Source: Spiribacter sp. 2438 (GTDB lineage: Bacteria; Pseudomonadota; Gammaproteobacteria; Nitrococcales; Nitrococcaceae). From it: 64,000 nt of DNA. The stretch is from contig NZ_CP046046.1 in NCBI RefSeq assembly GCF_009676705.1, forward strand, positions 62,001 through 126,000, given 5' to 3'. The notes under the pieces are model-generated. The model ran no database searches. It saw nothing but the letters and a program-made list of their open reading frames with translations, and was not told where the DNA came from. Of the stretch, positions 17,003 to 27,492 are shown one piece after another (position 1 is the first letter of the stretch; the number at the start of each line of letters is the position of its first letter). A program made the translations under genes and the position numbers.

Positions 17003-17549
17003 GCGCTGGCCGCTGGCCCTGATGATGGGGTTGTGTCTGGCCATGGCCTCGCCGGTGGCGGATGCCTTCGAAGTGGAGTCCGTGGAGGCGCGCTTCGACG
17101 ACGGCCTGGTGATCGCCGACGCGCGTCTGCGCTACGCCCTCAGCGAGCCGGCACGCGACGCCCTGGAAAACGGCGTGCCCCTGGTCATCGAGCAGCGACT
17201 GGTGATCGAGCGGCCGCGCTGGTGGTGGCGGAATGTCCGGGTGGTAGAGCGTGAGCGGCGCTATCAGCTGCAGTACCACGCCATGAGCCGGCGGTTCGTG
17301 CTGACCTGGATCGGCACCGGCGAGAGCCGCAGCTTCCGCAGCCTGGATGCGTTGCTGGAGGAGTTGGGCCGGGTGGAATCCTGGCCGCTGGTGAGAAGCG
17401 AGCGGCTGGATGCGGAACAGGTCTATCAGTTGGCCATGGAGACCACTCTCGATCTGGAGGCACTGCCCCGTCTGCTGCGCACGGTGACGCTGACCGACGG
17501 TGACTGGCAGCTCGGCAGCGAAACCCGCCGTGTCGAGGTGCGGCGGTGA
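16980..17549 (+). CDS. DUF4390 family exported protein
   Basis: 189 residues with a signal peptide (KRWPLALMMGLCLAMASP, cleavage after ADA). The mature part contains GVPLVIEQRLVIERPRWWW and a YHAMSRRFVLT segment typical of DUF4390. It lies between rsmB and ntrY and overlaps the ntrY start by 4 bases (GTGA). Function unknown; the fixed position suggests an envelope-related link to the NtrYX-type sensor system. ATG 16968 is an alternative start. Confidence 0.85.
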   Translation: MPVLKNAKRWPLALMMGLCLAMASPVADAFEVESVEARFDDGLVIADARLRYALSEPARDALENGVPLVIEQRLVIERPRWWWRNVRVVERERRYQLQYHAMSRRFVLTWIGTGESRSFRSLDALLEELGRVESWPLVRSERLDAEQVYQLAMETTLDLEALPRLLRTVTLTDGDWQLGSETRRVEVRR

Positions 17550-19723
17550 GCTGGCTGCGCAGCGAGGGGTTTGTGCGGGTGGCCCTCAGCGTCCTGCTGA
17601 TCGTCTCGCTTTACCTGTTGAGTGCAGCCACCGAGAACTCCGAGCGTTTCGGTCGGCTCTATGTCTGGCTGCTGCTGCTCAATGGCGTGGTCATCGTCGC
17701 CCTGCTGGGCCTGATCCTGAACAACATTCTCCGCCTGGTGCGCTCCGTCCAGCGGCGGGAAACCGGCAGTCGCCTGACTCTCAAACTGATGGCCCTGTTC
17801 GTGCTGCTGGCGGTGCTGCCCGGGCTCATCGTCTACGCCTTCTCCATGCAGTTTTTGCAGCGGGGTGTGGACAGTTGGTTTGACGTGCGTATCGAGCGGG
17901 CACTGGACGATGCCCTGGCACTGTCCCAGGCGGCTCTGGATCAGCGCATGCGCGACATGCAACAGCGGGTGGAGGATGCCGCCAGCGAGCTGGTGGATGT
18001 GGAGCCGGCCATGACTCCGGTCATCCTCGGTGATCTGCGCGAGCAGATTCGGGCATCCGAACTGACCCTGTTGGGAGAGAACGGTCAAATCATCGCGGCC
18101 AGCAGCATCGATACGGTCAGCATTCTGCCGCACCGCCCGGAGGAAGGCATTCTGCTGCAGCTTCGCCAGGATCGACCCTATGTGGGGCTTGATCCCATCG
18201 GCAACGCCGGGCTGCACATCCGCGCGCTGGTGCCAGCGCCGAGCCCCGACGGGCCCGGCAGCAGCCGGGTGCTGCAGGGCCTCTTTCCGGTCTCACCCCG
18301 GGTCAACGACCTGGCGGAACAGGTGGAGCTCGCATTCAGCGAGTACCGTGAGCTCGCCTACCTGCGCGGGCCCCTCAAGGACAGCTTCAGCCTGACGCTA
18401 TCCCTGGTGTTGCTGCTGTCGTTGCTGTTTGCGGTCTGGTCGGCGTTCTATCTGGCGCGGCGGCTGGTGGCGCCGGTCTCCCGACTGGCGGAGGGCACCC
18501 GGGCCATGGCCGCCGGCCGGTACGGCACTCAGCTGCCCCCGGGCGGCAATGACGAGCTCGGGTCGCTGGTGCACTCCTTTAATGACATGAGCCGGCGGGT
18601 GGCAGAGGTTCGCGACGCGGCCCGGCGCAGTCAGGCGCTGGTGGAGTCACAGCGGGCCTATCTGGAGGCGGTGCTGGGCCGCCTGTCCTCCGGGGTGCTG
18701 GCGCTGGCGCCGGATGGCAGTCTGCGCACCTTCAACCAGGCTGCCAGCGATATCCTCTCGGTGCCGCTGCACACCGGCGTCGGCCAGCCGCTATCCGGGC
18801 TGGCGGCGGAGCACCCCGATTTTGAACCCTTCGCCGAGCTGGTGGATCAGCACCGCCAGGGCAACGGCACGGACTGGCGGGCGGAAATCGCCCTCGATAC
18901 CGCCGAGGGCCGGCGGGTGTTGATGTGCAGTGGCACGGCGCTGCCGGGGGAGGGGGAGATCGGTGGCCATGTCATCGTGTTCGACGACGTCACCACCCTC
19001 ATCCAGGCCCAGCGCGATGCCGCCTGGGGCGAAGTGGCACGACGCCTGGCGCACGAGATTCGCAATCCGCTGACCCCGATCCAGCTGTCGGCGGAGCGCT
19101 TGCAGTTAAAGGTGGCGCCCGCCCTGGATGGTGAAGCAGCGGCGCTCCTGGAGCGCTCCACCCAGACCATTGTTCATCAGGTGGAAGTGATGAAGGACAT
19201 GGTTCAGGCCTTTTCGGACTATGCCCGCCCACCCGCTCTGCAACGCCGGCCCGTGGACCTGAACGCCCTGATTCGCGAGGTGGTGGAGCTGTACCGCGGC
19301 GAGCCCGGAGAACCACAGCTTGAGCTTGAGCTCGCGGATGACCTCCCGCCGCTGATGGCGGACCCCGGCCGGGTGCGCCAGTTGCTCAACAATCTGCTGC
19401 GCAATGCGCTGGAGGCCGCCGAGCCGGGGAGCTGTCACATCACGCTGAGCACCGCACGGGGTGAGGGGCGTTATGCCGACCGGATCGAGCTGGACGTTCA
19501 GGACAATGGCCCCGGGTTCTCGGAGGACATGCTGAATCGCCTCTTCGAGCCCTACGTGACCACCAAGGCGCGGGGTTCCGGTCTCGGACTGGCCATCGTC
19601 AAGAAAATCGTTGAAGAGCACCGTGGCACCATCAGTGCGCGCAACGTCAGCCATGGTGCCCGCATCACGGTTCGCCTGCCGCTGGATGTTGCGCTGACAA
19701 CGGAATCGGGAGACAGCCCATGA
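17546..19723 (+). CDS. ntrY: NtrY-like membrane histidine kinase
   Basis: 725 residues. Three hydrophobic segments occur near the N-terminus (about 10-30, 36-60, 78-100), then a roughly 180-residue extracytoplasmic sensor region and another membrane helix near 285-305, followed by HAMP, a PAS domain, the dimerisation domain with phospho-accepting His503 (RLAHEIRNP) and a HATPase domain with N-box, DNGPGF and GSGLGLAIV motifs. It starts on a GTG coupled to DUF4390 and overlaps ntrX by 4 bases. It is probably the sensor for the following regulator. The signal is unknown; nitrogen control should not be assumed. Confidence 0.9.
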   Translation: MSWLRSEGFVRVALSVLLIVSLYLLSAATENSERFGRLYVWLLLLNGVVIVALLGLILNNILRLVRSVQRRETGSRLTLKLMALFVLLAVLPGLIVYAFSMQFLQRGVDSWFDVRIERALDDALALSQAALDQRMRDMQQRVEDAASELVDVEPAMTPVILGDLREQIRASELTLLGENGQIIAASSIDTVSILPHRPEEGILLQLRQDRPYVGLDPIGNAGLHIRALVPAPSPDGPGSSRVLQGLFPVSPRVNDLAEQVELAFSEYRELAYLRGPLKDSFSLTLSLVLLLSLLFAVWSAFYLARRLVAPVSRLAEGTRAMAAGRYGTQLPPGGNDELGSLVHSFNDMSRRVAEVRDAARRSQALVESQRAYLEAVLGRLSSGVLALAPDGSLRTFNQAASDILSVPLHTGVGQPLSGLAAEHPDFEPFAELVDQHRQGNGTDWRAEIALDTAEGRRVLMCSGTALPGEGEIGGHVIVFDDVTTLIQAQRDAAWGEVARRLAHEIRNPLTPIQLSAERLQLKVAPALDGEAAALLERSTQTIVHQVEVMKDMVQAFSDYARPPALQRRPVDLNALIREVVELYRGEPGEPQLELELADDLPPLMADPGRVRQLLNNLLRNALEAAEPGSCHITLSTARGEGRYADRIELDVQDNGPGFSEDMLNRLFEPYVTTKARGSGLGLAIVKKIVEEHRGTISARNVSHGARITVRLPLDVALTTESGDSP

Positions 19724-21072
19724 GCAAGGCCCATGTACTGGTGGTGGATGACGAGCCGGACATCCGCGGCCTGGTCAGGGAAATTCTCGAGGATGAGGGT
19801 TATCAGGTGGCCACCGCCGAGAGCGCTGACGAAGCGCGGCGACTGCTGGCGGAGCAACGCCCGGATCTGGCTCTGCTGGATATCTGGATGCCCGGCGAGG
19901 ACGGCATCTCGCTGCTGCGGGAGTGGGCGGCCCATGGCGCCCCGGCATTTCCCGTGGTGATGATCTCCGGCCATGGCACGGTGGAAACCGCCGTGGAGGC
20001 CACCCGTCAGGGCGCCACGGATTTCGTTGAGAAGCCGCTGTCCATGGGCAAGCTGCTGGTGACGGTGGAACAGGCGCTGGCGGGCGCGGACACTGCGGGT
20101 GAGGTCACCCCGGCCGAGGCGCCGATGACACCCGTCGGCCGCAGTGCCTCCATGCAGGCGCTTCGGGATCGGGCCGGCCGGGTGGCCGGCAGCGACAGCT
20201 GGGTGCTGCTCACCGGCGAGGTCGGCAGTGGCCGCAAGCTGCTGGCGCGCTATCTGCACGGCCTCAGTGCTCGCAACCGGCGGCCCCTGATCGAGCTGGC
20301 CGCCGGCACGGTGGCGGGTCAGGCCGCCGCCGAGGAGCTTTTCGGCAGCGAACAGGGCGGGCGGATTAACCGGGGTCGGCTGGAGGACGCTACCGGCGGC
20401 ACACTGGTGCTGGACGAGGTCGGCGACCTGGACCCCGAGGCCCAGACCCGCCTGGCGTCAGCCATTGACGCCGGCAGCTTCCAGCGGGTGGGTGGCGCGC
20501 ACCGGGTCCCCCTGGACGTTCGGTTGATCGCCACCACCTGCCGGGATCTGGTGCTGGAGGTCAACGCCGGCCGCTTTCGGGGTGATCTGTATTACGCGCT
20601 CAGCGTGGTGCCCCTGCAGGTCCCGCCGCTGCGGGAGCACGTCGAGGATGTGCCTGAGCTGGTGAGCTTCTACGTGGACCGGCTGGTGGAGCAAGAGGGT
20701 CTCCGCTACCGGCATTTCACCGTGGCGGCCCAGAATCGCCTTCGACATCATGATTGGCCCGGCAATGTCCGGGAGTTGCGCAACCTGGTGCAGCGCCTGC
20801 TGGTGCTGGGGGACGGCGTGGACATTGATGTTGCCGAGGTGGAGGCGGCGCTGACGGCCCCGGAGCCCGGCCCCGGCGCCGACGGCTGGCCCCCGCGGGT
20901 GTCGCTGGACCTGCCGCTGCGCGAGGCGAGAGAGCAGTTTGAAAGGGCCTATCTGGAACAGCAGCTGGCGCGGGCCGGAGGCAACGTGGCTCGTCTGGCG
21001 AAACTGGCGGGGATGGAAAGAACGCACCTCTACCGTAAACTGCGGGCGCTCGGCATTGAGGGGCGAGGATGA
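19720..21072 (+). CDS. ntrX: NtrX-like response regulator lacking GAFTGA
   Basis: 450 residues: receiver domain (acidic pair D10-D11, phospho-acceptor D54, K105), AAA+ domain and Fis-type helix-turn-helix at the C-terminus. The AAA+ domain departs from sigma-54 activators. The GAFTGA loop after ELFGSEQG is replaced by [11 protein letters not shown], and Walker A reads GEVGSGRK with Arg at the usual Lys position. Walker B (LVLDEVGDL) remains. It probably regulates through DNA binding with sigma-70 RNA polymerase instead of sigma-54. It is coupled to ntrY and, by ATGA, to trkA. Confidence 0.88.
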   Translation: MSKAHVLVVDDEPDIRGLVREILEDEGYQVATAESADEARRLLAEQRPDLALLDIWMPGEDGISLLREWAAHGAPAFPVVMISGHGTVETAVEATRQGATDFVEKPLSMGKLLVTVEQALAGADTAGEVTPAEAPMTPVGRSASMQALRDRAGRVAGSDSWVLLTGEVGSGRKLLARYLHGLSARNRRPLIELAAGTVAGQAAAEELFGSEQGGRINRGRLEDATGGTLVLDEVGDLDPEAQTRLASAIDAGSFQRVGGAHRVPLDVRLIATTCRDLVLEVNAGRFRGDLYYALSVVPLQVPPLREHVEDVPELVSFYVDRLVEQEGLRYRHFTVAAQNRLRHHDWPGNVRELRNLVQRLLVLGDGVDIDVAEVEAALTAPEPGPGADGWPPRVSLDLPLREAREQFERAYLEQQLARAGGNVARLAKLAGMERTHLYRKLRALGIEGRG

Positions 21073-22445
21073 AAATCATCATTCTGGGTGCCGGCCAGGT
21101 GGGTGGCACGGTGGCCGCCAGCCTGACCAGCGAAAACAACGACATCACCGTGATCGACAGCGACCCGGGGGTGCTGCAGGCGCTGCAGGATCGGCTGGAT
21201 CTTCGCACCATCAGCGGCAACGGCACGTACCCGGAGGTCCTGGAGCGGGCCGGGGCTGACGACGCCGACCTGCTGATCGCGGTTACCGATTCCGACGAGG
21301 CCAACATGGTGGCCTGTCAGGTGGCGTCGACGCTGTTCAACACCCCCACCAAGATCGCCCGGGTGCGGGCGGTGGAATACCTCTCTCATCCCCAGATGTT
21401 CGCCCATGATGCGATTCCGGTGGACGTGCTCATCAGCCCGGAGCAGCTGGTCACGCAGTACGTCCGGCGTCTGATTGAGCATCCCGGAGCGCTGCAGGTC
21501 ATGGACTTTGCTGACGGCCGTGTCCGTCTGGTGGGTGTGCGGGCCTATTACGGGGGGCCGTTGGTGGGCCAGGAGTTGCGCACCCTGCGTGAGCATGTGC
21601 CCGGGGTGCAGACCCGGGTGGCGGCCATCTACCGCCGTGGCAGCGCGATCATCCCCGAGGGCGACACGGTGGTGGAAGCCGGTGACGAGGTGTTTTTCGT
21701 GGCGGCCCGACGCAATATCCGGGCGGTGATGAGCGAGCTGCGCCGGCTGGAGAAACCGGTCAAGCGGATCATGGTGGCCGGTGGTGGCAATATCGGGTTC
21801 CGTCTTGCCAAGTCCATCGAGCGGGATTACCAGGTCAAGATCATTGATCACAATCCGGGCCGCTGCCGGGTGATTGCCGACGAGCTCAAGAAAACCATCG
21901 TGCTGCGGGGTGATGCGGCGGATGAGGATCTGCTGCTGGAAGAGAACATCGAAAACACCGATATTTTCTGCGCCCTGACCAATGACGATGAGGCGAACAT
22001 TCTTTCGGCCATGCTGGCCAAGCGCCGGGGGGCCCGAACCGTGATGGCGCTGATCAACCGCGCCGCCTACGTGGACCTGATTCAGTCCAGCAACGACATT
22101 GACGTGGCCATATCCCCCCAGCAGGCGACCATTGGGAGCCTGCTGGCCCATATCCGGCGCGGTGATGTCACCACCGTGCATAGCCTGCGGCGCGGGGCGG
22201 CTGAAGCCATTGAGGCCGTGGCTCACGGCGATGCCGGCAGCTCGGACGTGGTGGGCAAGCGGATTGATCAGATCCGGCTGCCCCGGGGAACCACCATTGG
22301 TGCCATCGTTCGGGGCGACGAAGTGGTCATGGCTCACCATGACACGGTCATCGAGCCCGAGGATCACGTCATCCTGTTCCTGGTGGACAAGTCACGGCTC
22401 GCCGACGTCGAGAAGCTGTTCTCCGTCGGCGTGACCTTTCTCTAG
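21069..22445 (+). CDS. trkA: Trk potassium uptake regulatory protein TrkA
   Basis: 458 residues made of two Rossmann RCK-N/RCK-C repeats; nucleotide-binding glycine motifs are [10 protein letters not shown] near residue 7 and [11 protein letters not shown] near 237. It gates the TrkH channel in response to bound nucleotide. It overlaps ntrX and is followed by trkH 9 bases later, giving a complete constitutive-type potassium system that supports osmoadaptation. Confidence 0.95.
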   Translation: MKIIILGAGQVGGTVAASLTSENNDITVIDSDPGVLQALQDRLDLRTISGNGTYPEVLERAGADDADLLIAVTDSDEANMVACQVASTLFNTPTKIARVRAVEYLSHPQMFAHDAIPVDVLISPEQLVTQYVRRLIEHPGALQVMDFADGRVRLVGVRAYYGGPLVGQELRTLREHVPGVQTRVAAIYRRGSAIIPEGDTVVEAGDEVFFVAARRNIRAVMSELRRLEKPVKRIMVAGGGNIGFRLAKSIERDYQVKIIDHNPGRCRVIADELKKTIVLRGDAADEDLLLEENIENTDIFCALTNDDEANILSAMLAKRRGARTVMALINRAAYVDLIQSSNDIDVAISPQQATIGSLLAHIRRGDVTTVHSLRRGAAEAIEAVAHGDAGSSDVVGKRIDQIRLPRGTTIGAIVRGDEVVMAHHDTVIEPEDHVILFLVDKSRLADVEKLFSVGVTFL

Positions 22446-22454
22446 AGACCCGCC

Positions 22455-23912
22455 ATGCACCTGGAGCCCGTTCAGCGCGTTCTCGGCGTCCTGCTGATGG
22501 TGTTCAGCCTCACCATGCTGCCGCCGGCGCTGTTTGCGCTGGCGGCCAATGATGGCGTCGCCACCGCCTTTCTGCTGACCTTTGCGCTGCTGCTGGTTCT
22601 GGGTGCGTTGCTCTGGCTGCCGGTGCGGGGCTCCCGGCGGGAATTGCTGACCCGGGACGGATTCTTCGTGGTGGCCATGTTCTGGGTGGTCCTGGGAGCG
22701 GCCGGTGCATTGCCGCTGATCCTGCAGCGGGAGGTGCCCTTCCCGGTGGTGGACGCGTTGTTCGAAAGTGTCTCCGGCCTGACCACTACCGGCGCCACCA
22801 CCATCGTGGGCATTGAGGAATTGCCCCTCTCGTTGCGCTATTACCGCCAGCAGCTGCAGTGGTTGGGCGGCATGGGCATCATCATTCTGGCGGTGGCCAT
22901 TCTGCCCATGCTGGGCATTGGTGGCATGCAGCTCTATCGGGCCGAACTGCCGGGCCCGGTCAAGGATGCCAAGCTCACCCCCCGGATTGCCGAGACCGCC
23001 AAGGCCCTCTGGTACATCTACCTGGGTTTGACCGTGGCCTGTGGCGTGGCCTACTGGCTGGCGGGCATGTCGCCATTCGATGCCCTCAGTCATGCCTTTA
23101 CCACCGTCGCCACCGGTGGATTTTCCACCTATGACGCCAGCATCGGCCACTTCGACAGCGCCATGATTGAGATGATTGCCGTGGTGTTCATGCTGGCCTC
23201 GGCGCTTAACTATTCCCTCCATTTCATGGCCTGGCGACGGATGAGCACCGAGCCCTGGCGACGGGATCCGGAGTTACGGGCCTATCTGACGGTGGTCGCC
23301 CTGGCCTGCGTGCTGGTGATTGGCGGACTGCGGATCTATCAGGCCGCCCATGATCTGCCCCCCGGTGAGGCCTGGCACAGCGCCATCTTCCAGGTGGTGT
23401 CCTTTGCCACCACCACCGGTTATACAACCGCCGCCTATGCCACCTGGCCGATCTTCCTGCCGGTATTGCTGCTTTTTCTGGCGGTGGTGGGCGGTTGCGC
23501 CAATTCCACCACGGGCGGGCTCAAGGTCATCCGGGTCCTGCTGCTCTGGCGCCAGGGCGGCCGCGAGGTCATGCGCCTGATCCACCCCCAGGCCCAGGTG
23601 GTGGTGAAGATCGGCGATCGCCCGGTGAGCGAGCGGGTCATTGATGCGGTCTGGGGGTTTCTGGCGGCCTATGTGGTGATCTTTGTGCTGATCATGCTGA
23701 CGATGATGGCCATGGGTCTGGATCAGATCACCGCGTTCTCGGCCACAGCCTCGGGGCTGGCCAATCTGGGCCCGGCGCTGGGCGATGTGACCGCCAATTT
23801 TGCCAGTGTCGGGTCCGGGCCGAAGCTGCTCATGTGCCTGGCGATGATCATGGGGCGGCTGGAGATTTTCACCCTGCTGGTGCTGTTCACCCCGGCGTTC
23901 TGGAGGCGCTGA
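22455..23912 (+). CDS. trkH: Trk potassium transporter membrane subunit TrkH
   Basis: 485 residues with about ten membrane segments arranged as repeated pore units; selectivity-filter-like TTTGAT, TVATGGFST, TTTGYTT and SATASGLANLGP stretches mark the P-loops. It imports potassium driven by membrane potential, gated by TrkA encoded immediately upstream. Typical family length. Confidence 0.95.
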   Translation: MHLEPVQRVLGVLLMVFSLTMLPPALFALAANDGVATAFLLTFALLLVLGALLWLPVRGSRRELLTRDGFFVVAMFWVVLGAAGALPLILQREVPFPVVDALFESVSGLTTTGATTIVGIEELPLSLRYYRQQLQWLGGMGIIILAVAILPMLGIGGMQLYRAELPGPVKDAKLTPRIAETAKALWYIYLGLTVACGVAYWLAGMSPFDALSHAFTTVATGGFSTYDASIGHFDSAMIEMIAVVFMLASALNYSLHFMAWRRMSTEPWRRDPELRAYLTVVALACVLVIGGLRIYQAAHDLPPGEAWHSAIFQVVSFATTTGYTTAAYATWPIFLPVLLLFLAVVGGCANSTTGGLKVIRVLLLWRQGGREVMRLIHPQAQVVVKIGDRPVSERVIDAVWGFLAAYVVIFVLIMLTMMAMGLDQITAFSATASGLANLGPALGDVTANFASVGSGPKLLMCLAMIMGRLEIFTLLVLFTPAFWRR

Positions 23913-23936
23913 GGGCGCAGCTGCTAGCCTGTTTCC

Positions 23937-24248
23937 ATGGATATCGACGCGTTGCAGAAAATGATCGACGGTGGCCGGGACAGCGCCATGCTCCGGCTGA
24001 CCATTGGCGAGGCCCATGCCCGGCAGGGCGACATCGAGGCGGCCATGACCCACCTGCGCCAGGCCATCGCCCTCGAGCCTGATTACTCCGCCGCCTGGCG
24101 GGCCCTGGGCCGGCTGCAATTGAAAGCCGGCGATGAGCCCGCGGCCCTGGAGACCTTCCGCCAGGGCCTGGAGGCGGCCCGGCGCCGGGGTGACATGCAG
24201 ATCGTCCGCGAGCTGGAAGTGCGGGTGAAGCGCCTGGAAAAGTCATGA
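23937..24248 (+). CDS. Small TPR-repeat protein
   Basis: 103 residues made of about two and a half tetratricopeptide repeats (GEAHARQGDIEAAMTHLRQAI, then LGRLQLKAGDEPAALETFRQGL with canonical Gly/Ala/Pro positions). No signal peptide. No strong ribosome site precedes the ATG. Its stop overlaps the dtd start (ATGA). It is likely a small scaffold protein; partner unknown. Confidence 0.8.
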   Translation: MDIDALQKMIDGGRDSAMLRLTIGEAHARQGDIEAAMTHLRQAIALEPDYSAAWRALGRLQLKAGDEPAALETFRQGLEAARRRGDMQIVRELEVRVKRLEKS

Positions 24249-24706
24249 TCGGGCTTTTGCAGCGGGTCACGGAGGCCCGGGTGGAGGTGGCCGGCGAAAC
24301 CGTGGCCGCCATCGGACCGGGCCTGCTGGTGCTGGTGGGCATGGAGCGCGAGGACAACACCGAAACCGGCCAACGGCTCCTGACCCGGCTGCTGAGCTAT
24401 CGGGTCTTCGCTGACTCCCAGGGCCGCATGAACCGCAGCCTGGCGGACATCCATGGTGGGCTGCTGCTGGTGCCGCAGTTCACCCTGGCTGCGGACACCG
24501 GCAAGGGCACTCGGCCGGGTTTCTCCACCGCGGCTCCGCCGGAGGTGGCGGACCGGCTGTTCGCTGACCTGGTTGAACAGGCCCGGCCACGGCATGATCC
24601 GGTGGCCGCGGGTGCCTTCGGCGCCGACATGCGGGTTCACCTGTGTAATGACGGTCCGGTCACCTTTCAGCTGCGGGTGAACCCCGGCTCACGGGCCAGC
24701 GGGTAG
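24245..24706 (+). CDS. dtd: D-aminoacyl-tRNA deacylase
   Basis: 153 residues. Dtd hydrolyses D-amino acids from mischarged tRNA. Signature segments: the QRVTEARVEV start, LVPQFTLAADTGKGTRPGF (with the Ser/Thr-Gln-Phe-Thr-Leu variant PQFTL) and the C-terminal NDGPVTF with the Gly-cisPro cross-subunit motif. It follows the TPR gene with a 4-base overlap. Confidence 0.95.
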   Translation: MIGLLQRVTEARVEVAGETVAAIGPGLLVLVGMEREDNTETGQRLLTRLLSYRVFADSQGRMNRSLADIHGGLLLVPQFTLAADTGKGTRPGFSTAAPPEVADRLFADLVEQARPRHDPVAAGAFGADMRVHLCNDGPVTFQLRVNPGSRASG

Positions 24707-24708
24707 CG

Positions 24709-24717
24709 TGGTATCCT
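24709..24717 (+). promoter_or_regulatory. Candidate extended -10 promoter for the his operon
   Basis: TG-G-TATCCT lies at 24709-24717, 32 bases upstream of hisB, with no recognisable -35. No histidine-rich leader peptide or attenuator hairpin is present in the short gap after dtd. This is a weak pattern-based call. Confidence 0.3.
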
Positions 24718-24748
24718 TTGCATCCGATTGTTCCGGGTGGATCCTTCC

Positions 24749-25342
24749 ATGAGTCAGCGCAGCGCAGTCATCGAGCGCAACACCCTTGAGACCCGCATCC
24801 GGGTCAGCCTTGACCTGGACGGCAGCGGCGCCGGCGAGCGACAGACCGGCGTGGGTTTTTTCGACCACATGCTGGATCAGCTGGCCCGTCATGGTCTGCT
24901 GGATCTGGACGTTCAGGCGGAGGGCGACCTTCACGTGGACGACCATCACACCGTGGAGGACGTGGGCATCGCGTTGGGTCAGGCGTTTGCCTCGGCGGTG
25001 GGTGACAAGCGCGGGCTGGTGCGCTACGGGCACGCCTACTGTCCCCTGGACGAAGCGCTGGGCCGGGCCGTGGTGGACCTCTCCGGGCGGCCGGGGCTGT
25101 GGTTTCGGGTGGACTTTCCGGTGGAGCGCATCGGCGAGTTCGACACCCAGCTGGTGGAGGAATTCTGGCGGGGGTTCGTGAACCACGCCGGCGTGACGCT
25201 GCATCTGGACAGCCTGTCCGGGCACAACGGCCACCACATTGCCGAGACACTGTTCAAGGCGGCGGGCCGGGCATTGCGCCTGGCCTGTTCCGAGGACCCG
25301 CGTCTGGATGGCGCTCTGCCTTCGACAAAGGGCGCGCTCTGA
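24749..25342 (+). CDS. hisB: Imidazoleglycerol-phosphate dehydratase
   Basis: 197 residues, the single-domain form without the phosphatase half of the E. coli bifunctional HisB. Metal-binding histidines are in [14 protein letters not shown] and [11 protein letters not shown] 24749 gives the standard start; a GTG 21 bases upstream would add a non-conserved extension. It is the first gene of a compact hisB-H-A-F-I-E run. Confidence 0.95.
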   Translation: MSQRSAVIERNTLETRIRVSLDLDGSGAGERQTGVGFFDHMLDQLARHGLLDLDVQAEGDLHVDDHHTVEDVGIALGQAFASAVGDKRGLVRYGHAYCPLDEALGRAVVDLSGRPGLWFRVDFPVERIGEFDTQLVEEFWRGFVNHAGVTLHLDSLSGHNGHHIAETLFKAAGRALRLACSEDPRLDGALPSTKGAL

Positions 25343-25346
25343 CCCC

Positions 25347-25985
25347 ATGACCGTGGCGGTAATTGACTATGGCATGGGCAATCTCCGATCGGTGGCCCGT
25401 GCCCTTGAGCATGTGGGTGGCCGGGAGGTCAGGGTCACCGACGATCCCGCAGTGATCGACGCCGCCCAGCGAGTGGTCTTTCCCGGCCAGGGGGCGGTGC
25501 GCGACTGCATGAGCGCGCTCCACCGCCATGAGTTGGTGGACGTGATTCAGCGGGTGATTGTTGACCGGCCTTTCCTGGGCATCTGCATGGGCATGCAGGC
25601 GCTGATGGCGCATAGCGAGGAAAATGACGGGGTTGACGCTCTCGGCCACTTCGTCGGGACGGTGCGGCATTTCCGGGCGCTGACCCAGGGCGAGTCCCGC
25701 CTCAAGATTCCTCACATGGGCTGGAACCGGGTGCATCAGGTGGCGGCGCATCCGCTGTGGGCCGGGGTTCCCCAGGATGAGCGCTTCTACTTTGTGCACA
25801 GCTATTATGTGCTGCCGGACGATGACGGCATCGTTCAGGCGCGCAGCGATTACGGCGGGTCCTTCGCGGCCGCTCTGGGTGCCGGCAACGTGTTCGCTAC
25901 CCAGTTTCACCCCGAGAAGAGTCAGCGGCCGGGCCTGCGGCTGCTGGAAAATTTCCTGGCCTGGGATGGAGAGTCATGCAGCTGA
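25347..25985 (+). CDS. hisH: Imidazole glycerol phosphate synthase glutaminase subunit
   Basis: 212 residues, class I glutamine amidotransferase supplying ammonia to HisF. It has the YGMGNLRS oxyanion-region motif, nucleophile Cys in GICMGMQ, and His/Glu in FHPEKS. Begins 4 bases after hisB and overlaps hisA by 10 bases. Confidence 0.95.
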   Translation: MTVAVIDYGMGNLRSVARALEHVGGREVRVTDDPAVIDAAQRVVFPGQGAVRDCMSALHRHELVDVIQRVIVDRPFLGICMGMQALMAHSEENDGVDALGHFVGTVRHFRALTQGESRLKIPHMGWNRVHQVAAHPLWAGVPQDERFYFVHSYYVLPDDDGIVQARSDYGGSFAAALGAGNVFATQFHPEKSQRPGLRLLENFLAWDGESCS

Positions 25986-26716
25986 TACCGGCCATCGATC
26001 TGAAAGACGGCAAATGCGTGCGCCTGCGTCAGGGGCGCATGGATGACGAAACCGTCTTTTCCGATGATCCGGTGGCCATGGCGGGCCGCTGGGTAGACGC
26101 CGGCGCCCGACGGCTGCATCTGGTGGACCTGGACGGCGCCGTGGCGGGCTTCCCCATTAATGCCGACATCATCGGCCGTATTGCGGAGCTTTACCCCAAA
26201 GTGGAAATCCAGGTGGGTGGCGGCATCCGCACCTCCGAAGTCATCCAGACCTACCTGGACGTCGGGGTCGACAGCGTGATCATTGGCACCCAGGCCGTGC
26301 GGGCGCCGGATTTCGTCGATGATGCCTGCCTGGAGTTCCCGGGTCGGATTATCGTCGGGCTGGATGCCCGCGGGGGGCGGGTCGCCACCGATGGTTGGGC
26401 GGAGACCTCGGACACCGACGCCATCGATCTTGCCCGCCGCTTCGAGGAAGCCGGCGTCGACGCCATTGTGTTCACGGACATTGGCCGGGACGGCATGATG
26501 AATGGGGTCAATGTGGAGGCCACTGCCGAGCTGGCGCGGGGGATCGATATTCCGGTCATCGCCTCCGGCGGTGTGACCAACCTGGCTGACGTACGAGCCC
26601 TGTGTGCCGAGGCTGGCGCCGGGATTAGCGGCGCCATCGTCGGACGGGCGATCTATGAAGGCACCCTGGACCTCGCCGAGGCGCAGACGCTGGCCGACAG
26701 CCTGACGGGGGGGTAG
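25976..26716 (+). CDS. hisA: Phosphoribosylformimino-5-aminoimidazole carboxamide ribotide isomerase
   Basis: 246-residue TIM barrel. Starts with the [13 protein letters not shown] motif bearing the catalytic Asp; a second catalytic Asp lies in [10 protein letters not shown] near residue 170. Converts ProFAR to PRFAR, the HisF substrate. Two bases separate it from hisF. Confidence 0.95.
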   Translation: MQLIPAIDLKDGKCVRLRQGRMDDETVFSDDPVAMAGRWVDAGARRLHLVDLDGAVAGFPINADIIGRIAELYPKVEIQVGGGIRTSEVIQTYLDVGVDSVIIGTQAVRAPDFVDDACLEFPGRIIVGLDARGGRVATDGWAETSDTDAIDLARRFEEAGVDAIVFTDIGRDGMMNGVNVEATAELARGIDIPVIASGGVTNLADVRALCAEAGAGISGAIVGRAIYEGTLDLAEAQTLADSLTGG

Positions 26717-26718
26717 GA

Positions 26719-27492
26719 ATGACACTGGCTTCCCGGGTGATTCCCTGCCTGGATATCGACGCCGGGCGCGTGGTGAAAGGCGTCCGGTTCGTGGATATCC
26801 GGGATGCAGGTGATCCGGTGGAAATCGCCCGCCGCTACGATCGGGCGGGTGCCGACGAAATCACCTTTCTGGACATCACCGCCAGCCACGAAGAGCGGGA
26901 CACCCTGGTTCACATGGTCGAGGCGGTGGCCTCGGAGGTATTCATCCCCCTGACGGTGGGCGGCGGGATCCGCTCGGTGGCGGATGTCCGGCACATGCTC
27001 AACGCGGGTGCCGACAAGGTGTCCATCAACACCGCCGCCATCCACAACCCGGAGCTGGTCACCGAGGCCGCCGAGCGGTTCGGCTCGCAGTGCATCGTGG
27101 TGGCCGTGGACGCCAAGTGCACCGGTGGCACCCCGGAGGCGCCCCGCTGGGAGATCTTCACCCATGGCGGGCGGCGGCCCACCGGCATCGATGCCCTGGA
27201 ATGGGCCGAGCGCATGGCTGGTGCCGGGGCCGGCGAGCTGCTGGTGACCAGCATGGATCGTGACGGCACCCGCATCGGGTTTGACAACGCACTGAACCGG
27301 GCCATTTCCCGGCGCGCCGGCGTGCCCCTGATCGCCTCCGGCGGCGTGGGCAACCTGCAGCACCTGGCCGATGGCATACTCGAGGGCGAGGCGGATGCGG
27401 TGCTGGCGGCCAGTATCTTTCATTTTGGTGAACACACCGTTGCCGAGGCCAAGGCGCACATGGCGTCCGCGGGCATTGAGGTACGGACATGA
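26719..27492 (+). CDS. hisF: Imidazole glycerol phosphate synthase cyclase subunit
   Basis: 257-residue TIM barrel homologous to HisA; catalytic Asp in [13 protein letters not shown] and a second in TSMDRDGT. It receives ammonia from HisH through the barrel and forms IGP and AICAR. It overlaps hisI by 4 bases. Confidence 0.96.
   Translation: MTLASRVIPCLDIDAGRVVKGVRFVDIRDAGDPVEIARRYDRAGADEITFLDITASHEERDTLVHMVEAVASEVFIPLTVGGGIRSVADVRHMLNAGADKVSINTAAIHNPELVTEAAERFGSQCIVVAVDAKCTGGTPEAPRWEIFTHGGRRPTGIDALEWAERMAGAGAGELLVTSMDRDGTRIGFDNALNRAISRRAGVPLIASGGVGNLQHLADGILEGEADAVLAASIFHFGEHTVAEAKAHMASAGIEVRT

Noticed and set aside
24707-24748. Histidine attenuator before hisB
   Set aside because: The gap is 42 bases, with no run of His codons and no terminator hairpin; hisG and hisD are not in this operon.
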